The notes: generated by a model from the sequence alone, not told the origin. A stretch of DNA of 37,524 nucleotides from Flammeovirgaceae bacterium (GCA_024638265.1 JAHEKQ010000024.1:1-37524), one strand, 5' to 3'. Shown: positions 8,627 to 16,927, numbered from the stretch's first letter. Numbers and translations are program-made.

Positions 8627-8783
8627 TGTGGATAAAGATGTTGAGGAGAAACTATTTTGTTGGCAAAGCGGAAAGTTATCAACAATAATGGTCGGAATGT
8701 GTGGATAAGCTGGTGAAAAACAGGATGAATGACCCGGTAAAGGCAGTGAATTTTATGTATCTTTAATGAATACTTGTTGATAA
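8627..8783. promoter_or_regulatory. DnaA-box cluster (4 boxes)
   Basis: Boxes at 8627-8635 (minus, exact), 8676-8684 (plus, one mismatch), 8700-8708 (minus, exact) and 8775-8783 (minus, one mismatch), compared with TTATCCACA. Start-to-start spacings are 49, 24 and 75 bases. The only other exact copy noticed in the window is isolated inside a coding region at 32971-32979. Confidence 0.65.
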
Positions 8784-8813
8784 TTTTTTGACAACCACGG
8801 GTGCGGTGTCAGA

Positions 8814-8844
8814 TTGGTAACTGAGGGAATTATTTTTAGGTTTG
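8814..8844 (+). promoter_or_regulatory. Putative dnaB promoter
   Basis: TTG at 8814-8816, a 20-base spacer and TAGGTTTG at 8837-8844 fit the Bacteroidota pattern TTG-N19/20-TAnnTTTG. Transcription would begin near 8851, about 30 bases before the dnaB ATG at 8882. The last DnaA box ends 30 bases upstream of the -33 element, so DnaA could influence this promoter. Confidence 0.6.
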
Positions 8845-8881
8845 ATCTCACAACCGCAACCTCTAAATCAGCAACCATTAC

Positions 8882-10414
8882 ATGGAGTACGGCAAGGCTT
8901 CTTTAAGGAAAATATCGAAGGACATATCGGAGAGTTTGGGAAAGGTGCCACCACAGGCACTGGACATTGAAGAAGCAGTTTTAGGGGCATTAATGCTGGA
9001 AAAGGATGCTCTTTCCAATGTGATTGACATCCTGAACACGGAGACTTTCTATTCGGACGCGCACAAGGCAATTTTCGAGGCGATTCTCGACCTTTTTAAC
9101 AACAGTGAACCCGTAGATATGCGGACTGTTGTTAGCCAATTGCGAAAGAATGGCAAACTCGAGTTTGTGGGTGGTGCCTATTACATTGCTGAACTTACTT
9201 CAAAGGTCAGTAGTGCTGCCAATGTTGAACACCACGCGAGGCTCATCCTTGAGATGGCCATCAAGCGTGAATTGATCAAAGTGGCCTCGGATATTCATCA
9301 TTCCGCCTATGAAGACACTACAGACGTCTTCAACCTGCTCGACCGGATAGAACAGTCTCTTTTTGAAATCACTGAATCCAACATTAAGAAAAACTATGAC
9401 GACATGAGGTCACTCATGGTCCAGGCAATTCATCAGTTGGAAGAGAGAAAAAACCACAAGGATGCCCTGACAGGTGTACCAAGCGGTTTCACACAACTCG
9501 ATCGGGTAACTTCAGGATGGCAGAAGTCTGACCTCGTAATTATTGCTGCACGTCCGGGTATGGGTAAAACTGCTTTTGTAGTTTCTGCCCTCCGAAACGC
9601 CGCGATTAATTTTAATTTACCGGTGGCTATATTTTCTCTTGAAATGAGTTCTGTGCAGCTGGTAAATCGTCTTATCTCTGCGGAGGCGGAGCTTGAAAGT
9701 GAAAAGATCAGGAGAGGAAGACTGCAGGAGCACGAGTGGGTACAACTCGTTGAAAAGACTAAAAAGCTTACCAATGCTCCCCTGTTCATTGATGATACTC
9801 CAGCTATTTCGATCCTTGAACTTCGTGCCAAGTGCAGGAGATTGGTCAGTCAGCACAATGTTCAGGCAATTGTAATTGATTACCTGCAACTTATGAGTGG
9901 AGACAGCACCGGTGGAAACAGGGAGCAGGAGATCGCCTCGATTTCCAGGGCATTAAAGGGAATTGCTAAAGAACTGGTCGTACCGGTTATAGCACTTTCC
10001 CAGTTGAGTAGGGCAGTGGAAACACGGGGTGGAGATAAGCGACCACAACTATCCGACCTCAGGGAATCGGGTTCAATAGAACAGGATGCGGACATCGTGA
10101 TGTTCCTGTACCGTCCTGAATATTACAAGATAACAGAGGACGAATTCGGGAATCCCACCCAGGGTTTGGCAGAAATGATAATTGCCAAACACAGAAACGG
10201 GTCATTGGAAAATATTCCACTGAAGTTCATCGGTAAGTTTACCAAATTTGCTGATGCACCGCTTGGCATGCAAGGAAGTGGATTCGGGGGAGGTTTCGGT
10301 ACCCAAACAGATGTTCCAGACAATATGATCATGCTGGATAGTAAATTGAATAGCGGACCAGAAGAAGATCTCCCACCGCCAGAGGATGATGAAGATGAAC
10401 CTGCACCGTTCTGA
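8882..10414 (+). CDS. dnaB: Replicative DNA helicase DnaB
   Basis: Hexameric 5'-3' replication fork helicase, 510 residues and without an intein. The N-terminal DnaB domain (about 22-125) begins at PPQALDIEEAVLGALMLE. The RecA-like motor has its Walker A loop, ARPGMGKT, at 223-230, the acidic VIDYLQLM Walker B segment, and the conserved SLREL-like segment LSDLRESGSIEQDAD followed by a RPEYY element. The last 50 residues add a Gly-rich linker and a strongly acidic tail ending near EDDEDEPAPF, which is beyond the conserved helicase core. The gene has its own promoter and faces a gap with DnaA boxes. Its TGA stop directly abuts the stop of the convergent TPR gene. Confidence 0.97.
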   Translation: MEYGKASLRKISKDISESLGKVPPQALDIEEAVLGALMLEKDALSNVIDILNTETFYSDAHKAIFEAILDLFNNSEPVDMRTVVSQLRKNGKLEFVGGAYYIAELTSKVSSAANVEHHARLILEMAIKRELIKVASDIHHSAYEDTTDVFNLLDRIEQSLFEITESNIKKNYDDMRSLMVQAIHQLEERKNHKDALTGVPSGFTQLDRVTSGWQKSDLVIIAARPGMGKTAFVVSALRNAAINFNLPVAIFSLEMSSVQLVNRLISAEAELESEKIRRGRLQEHEWVQLVEKTKKLTNAPLFIDDTPAISILELRAKCRRLVSQHNVQAIVIDYLQLMSGDSTGGNREQEIASISRALKGIAKELVVPVIALSQLSRAVETRGGDKRPQLSDLRESGSIEQDADIVMFLYRPEYYKITEDEFGNPTQGLAEMIIAKHRNGSLENIPLKFIGKFTKFADAPLGMQGSGFGGGFGTQTDVPDNMIMLDSKLNSGPEEDLPPPEDDEDEPAPF

Positions 10415-10759
10415 TCATTCGAATTCCAGGTTTTTAATATACTGATCTAATTCCTGAGCTGCCTTCTCATCACCAGCGGCTTTGGCAAGATTAAATCCTA
10501 TTTTCATCAAACGAATGGCTTCGTCTACCCGGTCTATCTCGTCCAGGCAAACACCAAGCTGGTAATAGGAAGGGACATAGTCAGGGAATTCCTGTACCGT
10601 CCTTAAGAGATATTCAAGACTGGTTTCGTATTGGTTTGCTGACATATATTCCATTGCAATGCCATACAGTAGAAAAGGGTCATTTCCCTCTTTTTCAACC
10701 TGCTCCAATAATATCTTCAACCGCTCTGAATTCATGGGTTCTATTGCTTTTTTAGTCAT
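10415..10759 (-). CDS. Small tetratricopeptide-repeat protein
   Basis: Soluble all-helical protein of 114 residues with two to three TPR units, visible as repeated helix pairs around LLYGIAMEYMSANQYETSLE, YVPSYYQLGVCLDEIDRVDE and a capping helix. TPRs usually bind peptides or other proteins, and the partner is unknown. It could also begin at the ATG at 10735, giving 106 residues and a start close to the first helix. It converges on dnaB with no space between the stops and diverges from etfB across 61 bases. Confidence 0.8.
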   Translation of the reverse strand: MTKKAIEPMNSERLKILLEQVEKEGNDPFLLYGIAMEYMSANQYETSLEYLLRTVQEFPDYVPSYYQLGVCLDEIDRVDEAIRLMKIGFNLAKAAGDEKAAQELDQYIKNLEFE

Positions 10760-10820
10760 TCATTTCATCTTATCTTCACGCTGGGAAAAGTGGTGAAAAC
10801 AACGTAAAAATAGAAGATAA

Positions 10821-11561
10821 ATGAAAATACTCGTGTGTATAACACATGTTCCTGACACTACTTCCAGGATTGCCTTTACTGACAACAATACTGCCTTCGA
10901 TAAAACGGGGGTTCAGTATATCATAGGGCCATACGATGACTATGCGCTAGCAAGGGCAATGGAGTTGAAGGAAGCTGGTACTGCTAATGAGGTAGTGGTA
11001 TTAAATGTCGGAACAGCAGAAACGGAACCTACCATTCGGAAGGCCCTCGCAATAGGTGCTGACAGAGCGGTAAGGATAGATAGTGATCCGGGCAGTTCAC
11101 TATTTACTGCGAATCAGATTGCATCTTATGCAAAAGATAATTCTTTCGACCTTATTCTAATGGGCAGGGAATCGATTGATTACAACGGGGGTGTTGTTCA
11201 CAGCCTTGTCGGTGAACTGATGGGAATTCCCGCTATATCACCTGTAATGTTGTTGGATGTTACCGGTACCGAGGCTGAAATAACACGTGAAATCGAGGGA
11301 GGAAAAGAGCGATTGAAGCTTGCGCTTCCATTCATTGCAGGATGTCAGGAGCCTATTGCTGAATGGAGAATTCCCAATATGCGCGGTATTATGACAGCAA
11401 AGAGTAAACCATTGGAAGTCATTCCGGCAACGGATGTTTCAGATGGATTGAGCACCCGGGAGTACTCCTTACCGGCTCCTAAAACAGGAGTCAAAATGGT
11501 CGATGCCGAGAACGTCGATCAACTTGTACAACTATTAAAAAACGAAGCTAAGGTTATCTAA
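10821..11561 (+). CDS. etfB: Electron transfer flavoprotein subunit beta
   Basis: EtfB (FixA family), 246 residues, partner of EtfA in the soluble FAD-containing electron carrier that takes electrons from acyl-CoA dehydrogenases to the quinone pool. The N terminus KILVCITHVPDT, the segment DDYALARAMELKE near residue 40 and the AMP/nucleotide-binding region around GRESIDYNGGVV are typical. The conserved recognition loop area follows the IEGGKERLKLALP segment. The protein is cytoplasmic. It is the first gene of a compact operon; etfA begins ten bases after its stop. Confidence 0.95.
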   Translation: MKILVCITHVPDTTSRIAFTDNNTAFDKTGVQYIIGPYDDYALARAMELKEAGTANEVVVLNVGTAETEPTIRKALAIGADRAVRIDSDPGSSLFTANQIASYAKDNSFDLILMGRESIDYNGGVVHSLVGELMGIPAISPVMLLDVTGTEAEITREIEGGKERLKLALPFIAGCQEPIAEWRIPNMRGIMTAKSKPLEVIPATDVSDGLSTREYSLPAPKTGVKMVDAENVDQLVQLLKNEAKVI

Positions 11562-11571
11562 AGTAGGAGAT

Positions 11572-12522
11572 ATGGGAATATTGGTATATGTTGAAAGTAC
11601 TAAAGGGAGTCTGAAAAAGGCTTCTCGGGAAGCTGTTTCTTATGGAGCGGCACTTGACTCCGAGGTGACTGCCATTGCATTAGGCTCAGGACATAATCAG
11701 GATGAATTGGGAAGCCTGGGTGCCAATGGTGCCACCAAAGTATTGATTGATAATGATGCAACCTATGATAACGGGGACAGCAATCAACTGGCAAGCAGTT
11801 TGAATAAAGCGGCTGAACAGCTTGGAGCTAACACCATAATATTCGGAACATCGCCTGCTACAAGTGCTGTAGCTGCAAGGTTGTCTGTAAAAATGGGTTC
11901 GACTCTCGTCACCAACATTAGTGATTTACCAGATACGTCTTCGGGATTTGCGCTGAAACGAGGCATCTTTACAGGAAAGGCATTTGAAACGGTAGAGGTT
12001 TCTTCAGAGAAAAAAGTACTTGTAGTCAAGAAAAATGCGGTAGATCTCAAAGAAGACGGATCTGAAGCATCGGTAGAGAACGTCTCACTCGTTGAAGGGG
12101 GTGTGTCTTTTGAACACCTTGGACAGGAACTTACCGCAGGCGATATTTTGCTACCGGAAGCAGAAATTGTTGTTTCGGCAGGCAGGGGGCTTAAAGGTCC
12201 TGAAAACTGGGGAATGGTGGAAGAGCTGGCACAGGTATTGGGAGCTGCAACGGCCTGTAGCAAACCAGTTTCCGATATGGATTGGAGACCACACCATGAA
12301 CATGTAGGCCAAACTGGAATTAAGGTTAGCCCGCAACTATATATAGCTATAGGCATAAGTGGGGCTATCCAGCACCTTGCAGGAGTCAATTCATCTAAAT
12401 ATATTGTAGTCATAAATAAGGATCCCGAGGCTCCATTTTTTAAGGAAGCCGACTACGGAATCGTAGGTGATGCCTTTGAAGTTGTACCTCAACTAATCAA
12501 TGCTTTAAAGGCGGCAGGTTAA
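11572..12522 (+). CDS. etfA: Electron transfer flavoprotein subunit alpha
   Basis: EtfA (FixB family), 316 residues. The N-terminal domain starts GILVYVESTKGSLKKAS. The C-terminal FAD-binding domain is intact, with SAGRGLKGPENWGM, the VGQTGIKVSPQLYIAIGIS segment, GAIQHLAG and the NKDPEAPFF loop, all diagnostic. It binds FAD and with EtfB passes electrons from dehydrogenases to ETF:quinone oxidoreductase. The start is supported by a good ribosome-binding site, TAGGAG, a few bases upstream, stronger than most starts in this window. The next gene begins three bases after its stop. Confidence 0.96.
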   Translation: MGILVYVESTKGSLKKASREAVSYGAALDSEVTAIALGSGHNQDELGSLGANGATKVLIDNDATYDNGDSNQLASSLNKAAEQLGANTIIFGTSPATSAVAARLSVKMGSTLVTNISDLPDTSSGFALKRGIFTGKAFETVEVSSEKKVLVVKKNAVDLKEDGSEASVENVSLVEGGVSFEHLGQELTAGDILLPEAEIVVSAGRGLKGPENWGMVEELAQVLGAATACSKPVSDMDWRPHHEHVGQTGIKVSPQLYIAIGISGAIQHLAGVNSSKYIVVINKDPEAPFFKEADYGIVGDAFEVVPQLINALKAAG

Positions 12523-12525
12523 GTT

Positions 12526-13119
12526 TTGGAAGAAATAAAGCTAGAAATATTAGGACTGTCATCCAGTCAATCTCAGTCGGGGTCATTCGCGTTGGTCCTC
12601 GGTGAAACTTCCGGTAACAGGAGACTTCCAATCATAATTGGAATGTTTGAGGCACAAGCTATCGCTATCGAGATTGAGAAAATTCAGCCCAACCGGCCCA
12701 TGACTCATGATCTCTTTGTAAGCTTCGCCCATACTTTCAACTATACAGTTGAGAAAATTGTCATTTCTGATTTAAAGGAGGGCGTTTTCTTTGCTAAAAT
12801 TGTTTGTACCGATGGGCAGAAAGTAGAGGAGATTGATTCGAGGCCTTCAGATGCAATTGCTATTGCACTTAGGTTCGATGCAGAAATTTATACTTACGAA
12901 CGAATTTTGAATGAGGCCGGGATTGTACTTACTGAAGGTGAAGAATTTCCAGAAAGTGAAGACGTACCCGCTACCGTACCGGCAGAATCAGCCAAAAAGG
13001 ATACTGACCTCAAAGATCTATCAATGGATCGATTGAAGGAGATTCTCCAGGAAGCTATAGATAACGAGGACTACGAACGCGCAGCCAAGATCAGGGATGA
13101 GCTTGGCCGCCGCAATTAA
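12526..13119 (+). CDS. Bifunctional nuclease-domain protein with UVR motif
   Basis: Protein of 197 residues with an N-terminal bifunctional nuclease (DUF151/BFN) domain at about 1-135. Its signature is LEILGLSSSQSQSGSFALVL, the PIIIGMFEAQAI segment and RPSDAIAIALR. A proline/glutamate-rich linker leads to a C-terminal UvrB/UvrC-type motif at about 163-197, with ERAAKIRDEL. Plant and mycobacterial relatives have been reported to have DNase and RNase activity. The start is a TTG codon at 12526, three bases after the etfA stop; the family N terminus aligns from this codon and no ATG serves. Its place in the etf operon suggests shared expression, not a known functional link. Confidence 0.88.
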   Translation: MEEIKLEILGLSSSQSQSGSFALVLGETSGNRRLPIIIGMFEAQAIAIEIEKIQPNRPMTHDLFVSFAHTFNYTVEKIVISDLKEGVFFAKIVCTDGQKVEEIDSRPSDAIAIALRFDAEIYTYERILNEAGIVLTEGEEFPESEDVPATVPAESAKKDTDLKDLSMDRLKEILQEAIDNEDYERAAKIRDELGRRN

Positions 13120-13125
13120 CTTATT

Positions 13126-14439
13126 ATGTTCATAATCCGTGGGCTGATAGGTATTAGTGCGATCATCTTTATTGGGTACCTTTTTTCCATTGACCGTCGT
13201 AAAATTAACTGGCGTCTGGTCCTCACAGGTGTTGTTTTCCAATTGATTATTGGAATTATCGTTTTTAAGATTCCTATCGCTACTTCGGCTTTCCGTGCGG
13301 TGAGCAATGCCTTTGTGAAATTTCTGAGTTTTGCCCTTGAAGGAGCGTTTTTCCTTTTCGGTGACCTGGCGAGAAACAGTCTGGCTCTTTCCGATATTAA
13401 ACATAACCTTGGCTTTCTGTTTGCCTTCCAGGCCTTGCCAATTGTGGTATTTTTCTCTGCGATATCTGCAGCCCTTTATTATTTGGGCGTTTTACAAAAG
13501 ATCGTGAAGGCTTTTGCCTGGATTATGACAAAGGCGATGCGCCTTTCAGGCGCAGAAAGCCTGTCTGCTGCAGGAAACGTTTTCCTCGGTCAGACCGAGG
13601 CACCTCTTTTAGTAAAGCCGTTCATAGGAAAGATGACCAAATCCGAGTTGCATTGCCTAATGACCGGTGGCATGGCTACTATAGCAGGAAGTGTGCTCGG
13701 GGCTTATGTTTCCATGCTCGGAGGGGCAGGGGAGGAGGAGCAAATCAAATTTGCATCCTATCTCCTGGGTGCTTCACTTATGAATGCGCCTGCGGCCATC
13801 GTACTATCAAAGCTTTTTTATCCGGAACAAAAACCCGAGGACATTTCTACTGACCTGGTGATCAAAAAGGAAAATATTGGAGTCAATTTCATCGATGCTT
13901 TGGCAAGGGGCGCGGGTGATGGACTTAAACTGGCGCTGAATATTGGGGCGATGCTCCTTGCATTTATTGCCGTGATCTATTGTATCAATTGGTTCCTGGT
14001 GGATGGGCTGGGAGAATGGACGGGATTGAATGCCATGGTTGTGACCTCTACCAATGGAATCTATGATGGATTTAGTCTACAGTATATTCTGGGCCAAGTT
14101 TTTAGAATATTCGCATGGTTGATGGGGATTGACTGGAATCAAACACTATATGTGGGTTCACTGCTAGGACAAAAACTCGTTATCAATGAATTTATAGCGT
14201 ATACGGGCCTATCAGAACTGATACAACAGGGTGTACTCAACGAGAAATCCATCCTTATCTCGACATACTCCCTTTGTGGATTTGCAAATTTCAGTAGTAT
14301 CGCGATCCAAATAGGAGGAATAGGAAGTATGGCTCCAAGTCGCCAGTCAGACCTCTCTCGAATGGGCTTCCGCGCCCTCTTCGCTGCCTCTCTCGCCACA
14401 ATGATGACCGGCAGCATCGCCGGTATCATGCTTGGATGA
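13126..14439 (+). CDS. Concentrative nucleoside transporter (NupC/CNT family)
   Basis: Inner-membrane nucleoside:cation symporter, 437 residues, with about ten hydrophobic helices. The central family signature is AAGNVFLGQTEAPLLVKPFI, and the second conserved half carries SLCGFANFSSIAIQIGGIG. It begins with helices continuing directly from residue 2, as in bacterial CNT proteins. It takes up nucleosides using Na+ or H+. It starts six bases after the bifunctional nuclease gene, making it the last gene of the etfB-etfA-BFN-CNT operon. A nuclease next to a nucleoside importer could hint at nucleotide scavenging, but the nuclease has no export signal. Confidence 0.92.
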   Translation: MFIIRGLIGISAIIFIGYLFSIDRRKINWRLVLTGVVFQLIIGIIVFKIPIATSAFRAVSNAFVKFLSFALEGAFFLFGDLARNSLALSDIKHNLGFLFAFQALPIVVFFSAISAALYYLGVLQKIVKAFAWIMTKAMRLSGAESLSAAGNVFLGQTEAPLLVKPFIGKMTKSELHCLMTGGMATIAGSVLGAYVSMLGGAGEEEQIKFASYLLGASLMNAPAAIVLSKLFYPEQKPEDISTDLVIKKENIGVNFIDALARGAGDGLKLALNIGAMLLAFIAVIYCINWFLVDGLGEWTGLNAMVVTSTNGIYDGFSLQYILGQVFRIFAWLMGIDWNQTLYVGSLLGQKLVINEFIAYTGLSELIQQGVLNEKSILISTYSLCGFANFSSIAIQIGGIGSMAPSRQSDLSRMGFRALFAASLATMMTGSIAGIMLG

Positions 14440-14743
14440 TATTAGTTAACAACTAACAGTAGGAATGAGGGAAGAGGCGATATATAATAGATGATAGACT
14501 ATAGAGAAAAGAGTATAATCTGTTATTTCTCAATCCTCCAATTATCATCTGTCATCTTCACGGTATCCTGTATCCTGTATCCTGTATCCTATAGTTCTCA
14601 TTCCGGCCCGACTCTATGAGCCCCTCATGACCATTCGATGCACCCAAACATGCTGAGAATAGTATAATGAGAATATCGATTTGTTTAAATGAAGGAGAGA
14701 AAGTAGATTGGGCGATTAAAAATTTCTATTTAACCACCCGGAT
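14440..14743. other. 304-base gap between CNT and POT genes
   Basis: No gene is seen. The stretch holds a short AT hairpin just after the CNT stop (TTAGTT / AACTAA at 14442-14456), without a T run. It also holds a 7-base tandem repeat at 14564-14590 and one weak -7-like sequence (TCGATTTG at 14676-14683). The rest is low-complexity DNA rich in GATAGA/ATAG words. Confidence 0.5.
14564..14590. repeat. 7-base tandem repeat, TATCCTG x 3.9
   Basis: Three complete TATCCTG units (14564-14570, 14571-14577, 14578-14584) and a six-base partial unit at 14585-14590. It lies in non-coding DNA, so unit number changes would not shift a reading frame. Confidence 0.9.
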
Positions 14744-16447
14744 ATGAATAAGACATTTTTTGGTCACCCCGCAGGCTTGTTTACGCTGTTCTTTACAGAA
14801 ATGTGGGAACGGTTTTCATACTATGGAATGAGGGCCATATTAATGCTATTTATGGTGGCGAGCTTAGGTCAGCAAAACGCTGGATTGGGATTTAATGAAG
14901 ACAACGCTGGTGCAATTTATGGACTTTATACAGCGTCGGTTTATCTCCTGACTCTGCCAGGAGGATGGCTAGCTGATAATATATTTGGTCAGAGGCGGGC
15001 GATATGGTATGGCGGTATAATAATTATGTTGGGCCATATTACACTTGCTGTTCCAGGGGTTTGGACATTTTATGGAGGTCTGGCCCTCGTGGCAGTCGGA
15101 ACAGGTCTTTTAAAGGCAAATATCAGTACCATAGTTGGAGACCTTTATCCGGAAGGTGGTGCACGAAGGGATGCTGGATTTAGTATTTTCTACATGGGTA
15201 TCAATATTGGTGCATTCACCGGACAGCTTGTAGTTGGTTACCTGGGTGAAAATATTGACTGGCACTACGGATTTGGAGCAGCAGCTGTAGGTATGTTTTT
15301 GGGTCTCATAATGTTTAAGGTTACTGAGAAAAAATACCTGGGGGACATAGGGGTAAAACCAAAGGCCAAAGAAACCAAAGACGCTTCCGGTGACAGTAAG
15401 TCAGGACTGGTTGCCATTTTGCTTATAGCAGTTCTTGCTGTATTCATTTTCTTACTGAATTATTTTGGTGCTGTACACTTGAATAATATTCGGGGTATCG
15501 CTGAGGCTATGGGTTATATTATTGTAGCCATTGCTGCCTTATATTTTCTTTATGTACTGACTGCGGGTGGGTTAACCAGCTTTGAGAAAAAGCGAGTGGG
15601 ACTCATTATTATGTTGTTTATTGGAGCAGCCCTTTTCTGGTCGGGCTTTGAACAAGCAGGTTCCTCCCTAAACTTGTTTGCGGAAAGGCATACTTTAAGA
15701 TTCTTTGGGCCACTGGGGATACCTGGTATGATTCCAATTATGCTAGGGGTAATAGTTTTTATCCTTCTAAGTTGGCTCTGGTATACCAAGATTTTTAAGA
15801 GAGATGATTTACTGACCTCAATTAAAGTTATTCTCGCAGTGATATTTCTGACCGTAGCCTATTTATCTAATTGGCTGTTAGGTGAGATTAATGAGGGTTG
15901 GGAAATGCCTGCAAGTTGGTTACAGTCAGTCAACCCAATGTTTATAATATTACTTTCACCATTTTTTGGTTGGCTATGGGTTAAACTCGCCAGTAAAAAC
16001 TTAAACCCCGTCGCACCACTGAAATTTGGTTTTGGATTGGTTTGCCTTGGAATGGGATTCCTGGTAATGGTTTTTGCTTCCCAGATTGTAGTAGATGGGT
16101 TGCCTGAGGAGGTGAAGGTAACTGCCATGTGGCTTGTTATGACCTACCTTCTGCATACAACGGGTGAATTGACTCTTAGTCCTGTAGGCCTTAGCATGAC
16201 TACAAAGCTCGCTCCCAAGAAGTTCGCGGGTCAGATGATGGGAATTTGGTTTATTGGCGCAGCTCTTGGAAATCTAATTGCTGGATTATTCGCTGGCAAT
16301 TTTAATGAAGATGCTGTAGATCAGATGCCGAGCCTTTATTTATCGGTTGTGGCTTTCACAGTAGGAGCCGGCTTTATCTTTTTCGCATTCTCTTTAGGGA
16401 TGAGTTTAAAAGAAGCGGCTATCGAGAGTAATCTCGAAGAGGAATAG
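14744..16447 (+). CDS. POT/PTR-family proton-dependent peptide transporter
   Basis: Proton-coupled oligopeptide transporter of the major facilitator superfamily, 567 residues. The ExxERFxYY motif of the family is present near the N terminus within EMWERFSYYGMRA, and the PTR2 signature FSIFYMGINIGAF lies near residue 150. About 14 hydrophobic helices are visible, including the two extra helices typical of bacterial members around residues 220-290. It imports di- and tripeptides across the inner membrane. It is preceded by a 304-base gap and ends nine bases before the convergent terB gene. It is probably monocistronic. Confidence 0.95.
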   Translation: MNKTFFGHPAGLFTLFFTEMWERFSYYGMRAILMLFMVASLGQQNAGLGFNEDNAGAIYGLYTASVYLLTLPGGWLADNIFGQRRAIWYGGIIIMLGHITLAVPGVWTFYGGLALVAVGTGLLKANISTIVGDLYPEGGARRDAGFSIFYMGINIGAFTGQLVVGYLGENIDWHYGFGAAAVGMFLGLIMFKVTEKKYLGDIGVKPKAKETKDASGDSKSGLVAILLIAVLAVFIFLLNYFGAVHLNNIRGIAEAMGYIIVAIAALYFLYVLTAGGLTSFEKKRVGLIIMLFIGAALFWSGFEQAGSSLNLFAERHTLRFFGPLGIPGMIPIMLGVIVFILLSWLWYTKIFKRDDLLTSIKVILAVIFLTVAYLSNWLLGEINEGWEMPASWLQSVNPMFIILLSPFFGWLWVKLASKNLNPVAPLKFGFGLVCLGMGFLVMVFASQIVVDGLPEEVKVTAMWLVMTYLLHTTGELTLSPVGLSMTTKLAPKKFAGQMMGIWFIGAALGNLIAGLFAGNFNEDAVDQMPSLYLSVVAFTVGAGFIFFAFSLGMSLKEAAIESNLEEE

Positions 16448-16456
16448 AAACTGAGC

Positions 16457-16822
16457 TTAATGCTCAATCTCAATTCCAATGAGGGTCTTGAGCTTGTTTA
16501 GGGCTTCCTGTTCGGTCTCTGCAACAACACCGTCGGCATGAATGATGTCGAACAGATCTTTGAACACCTTATACTTTTTGTAGAATTCTACATTATTAAA
16601 TTGTTGATGGGCTGCTTCAATGATCTGCTGACTTTGTCCTGATTCCTTTATATAAGCCTGGATCATATTGTCGAGTACCTGTTCAGGTTGAGTCTCACCC
16701 GGAAAAAGGTATTTCATACGCTTGAGAATAAGTTCACGCTCGGAATCATGTACTTCCCCATCTGCGTAGGCTAGATGTACATATAGAAAAAGAATGTACT
16801 CTTTAAACGATTTGAATTTCAT
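16457..16822 (-). CDS. TerB-like (tellurite-resistance fold) protein
   Basis: Small helical protein of 121 residues with two metal-binding-like acidic turns typical of TerB/DjlA N-terminal domains: YADGEVHDSE near residue 20 and HADGVVAETE near residue 96. These residues bind divalent metal in characterised members. The biological role in this organism is unknown. The frame is open to a TTG at 16846, but a promoter -7 element covers that codon, so the ATG at 16822 is chosen. The gene lies just beyond the groEL terminator and converges on the peptide transporter. Confidence 0.82.
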   Translation of the reverse strand: MKFKSFKEYILFLYVHLAYADGEVHDSERELILKRMKYLFPGETQPEQVLDNMIQAYIKESGQSQQIIEAAHQQFNNVEFYKKYKVFKDLFDIIHADGVVAETEQEALNKLKTLIGIEIEH

Positions 16823-16843
16823 AGAATACGTTTTATCGATATC

Positions 16844-16851
16844 CAAAGGTA
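16844..16851 (-). promoter_or_regulatory. Putative terB promoter -7 box
   Basis: Minus-strand TACCTTTG matches TAnnTTTG exactly. Transcription would start near 16837, 15 bases before the terB ATG. No TTG is found at the -33 distance, where the groEL terminator stem lies. Confidence 0.5.
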
Positions 16852-16853
16852 AT

Positions 16854-16885
16854 AAAAAAAAGGTCTCACCTTGTGAGGTGAGACC
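16854..16885 (-). terminator. Rho-independent terminator after groEL
   Basis: Perfect 9-base stem GGTCTCACC (16862-16870) / GGTGAGACC (16877-16885) with a six-base loop. On the minus strand it is followed by eight T residues (complement of the A run 16854-16861). It lies 43 bases after the groL stop and serves minus-strand transcription only. Confidence 0.92.
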
Positions 16886-16927
16886 CTATAAAACGTGATT
16901 TATATATTAGGTGAATTGATTTCTCAA

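Larger units (their letters stand above)
8543..8881. other. 339-base gap between mpl and dnaB: candidate oriC
   Basis: No gene is seen here. The gap holds two exact DnaA boxes (TTATCCACA) on the minus strand at 8627-8635 and 8700-8708. Two boxes with one mismatch (TTATCAACA) are also present, at 8676-8684 on plus and 8775-8783 on minus. An AT-rich stretch at about 8581-8610 and another at 8778-8789 flank the cluster. A perfect 9-mer on either strand would occur by chance about 0.003 times in 340 bases, so the cluster is not random. It could be the chromosomal origin, a DnaA-titrating site, or a DnaA-controlled dnaB promoter. The dnaA gene is not in the window, and strand bias of neighbouring genes is mixed. 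Confidence 0.5.

Noticed and set aside
11784-12413. 209-codon minus-strand open frame opposite etfA
   Set aside because: etfA is intact and highly conserved here; the antisense frame is Ser/Thr/Pro-rich shadow sequence without recognisable motifs.
14442-14456. TTAGTT/AACTAA hairpin after the nucleoside transporter
   Set aside because: AT-only short stem without a T run; not a convincing terminator.
16452-16466. TGAGC-TTAAT-GCTCA hairpin between the POT and terB stops
   Set aside because: Only five base pairs and no T run on either strand, so it is too weak to call a terminator.
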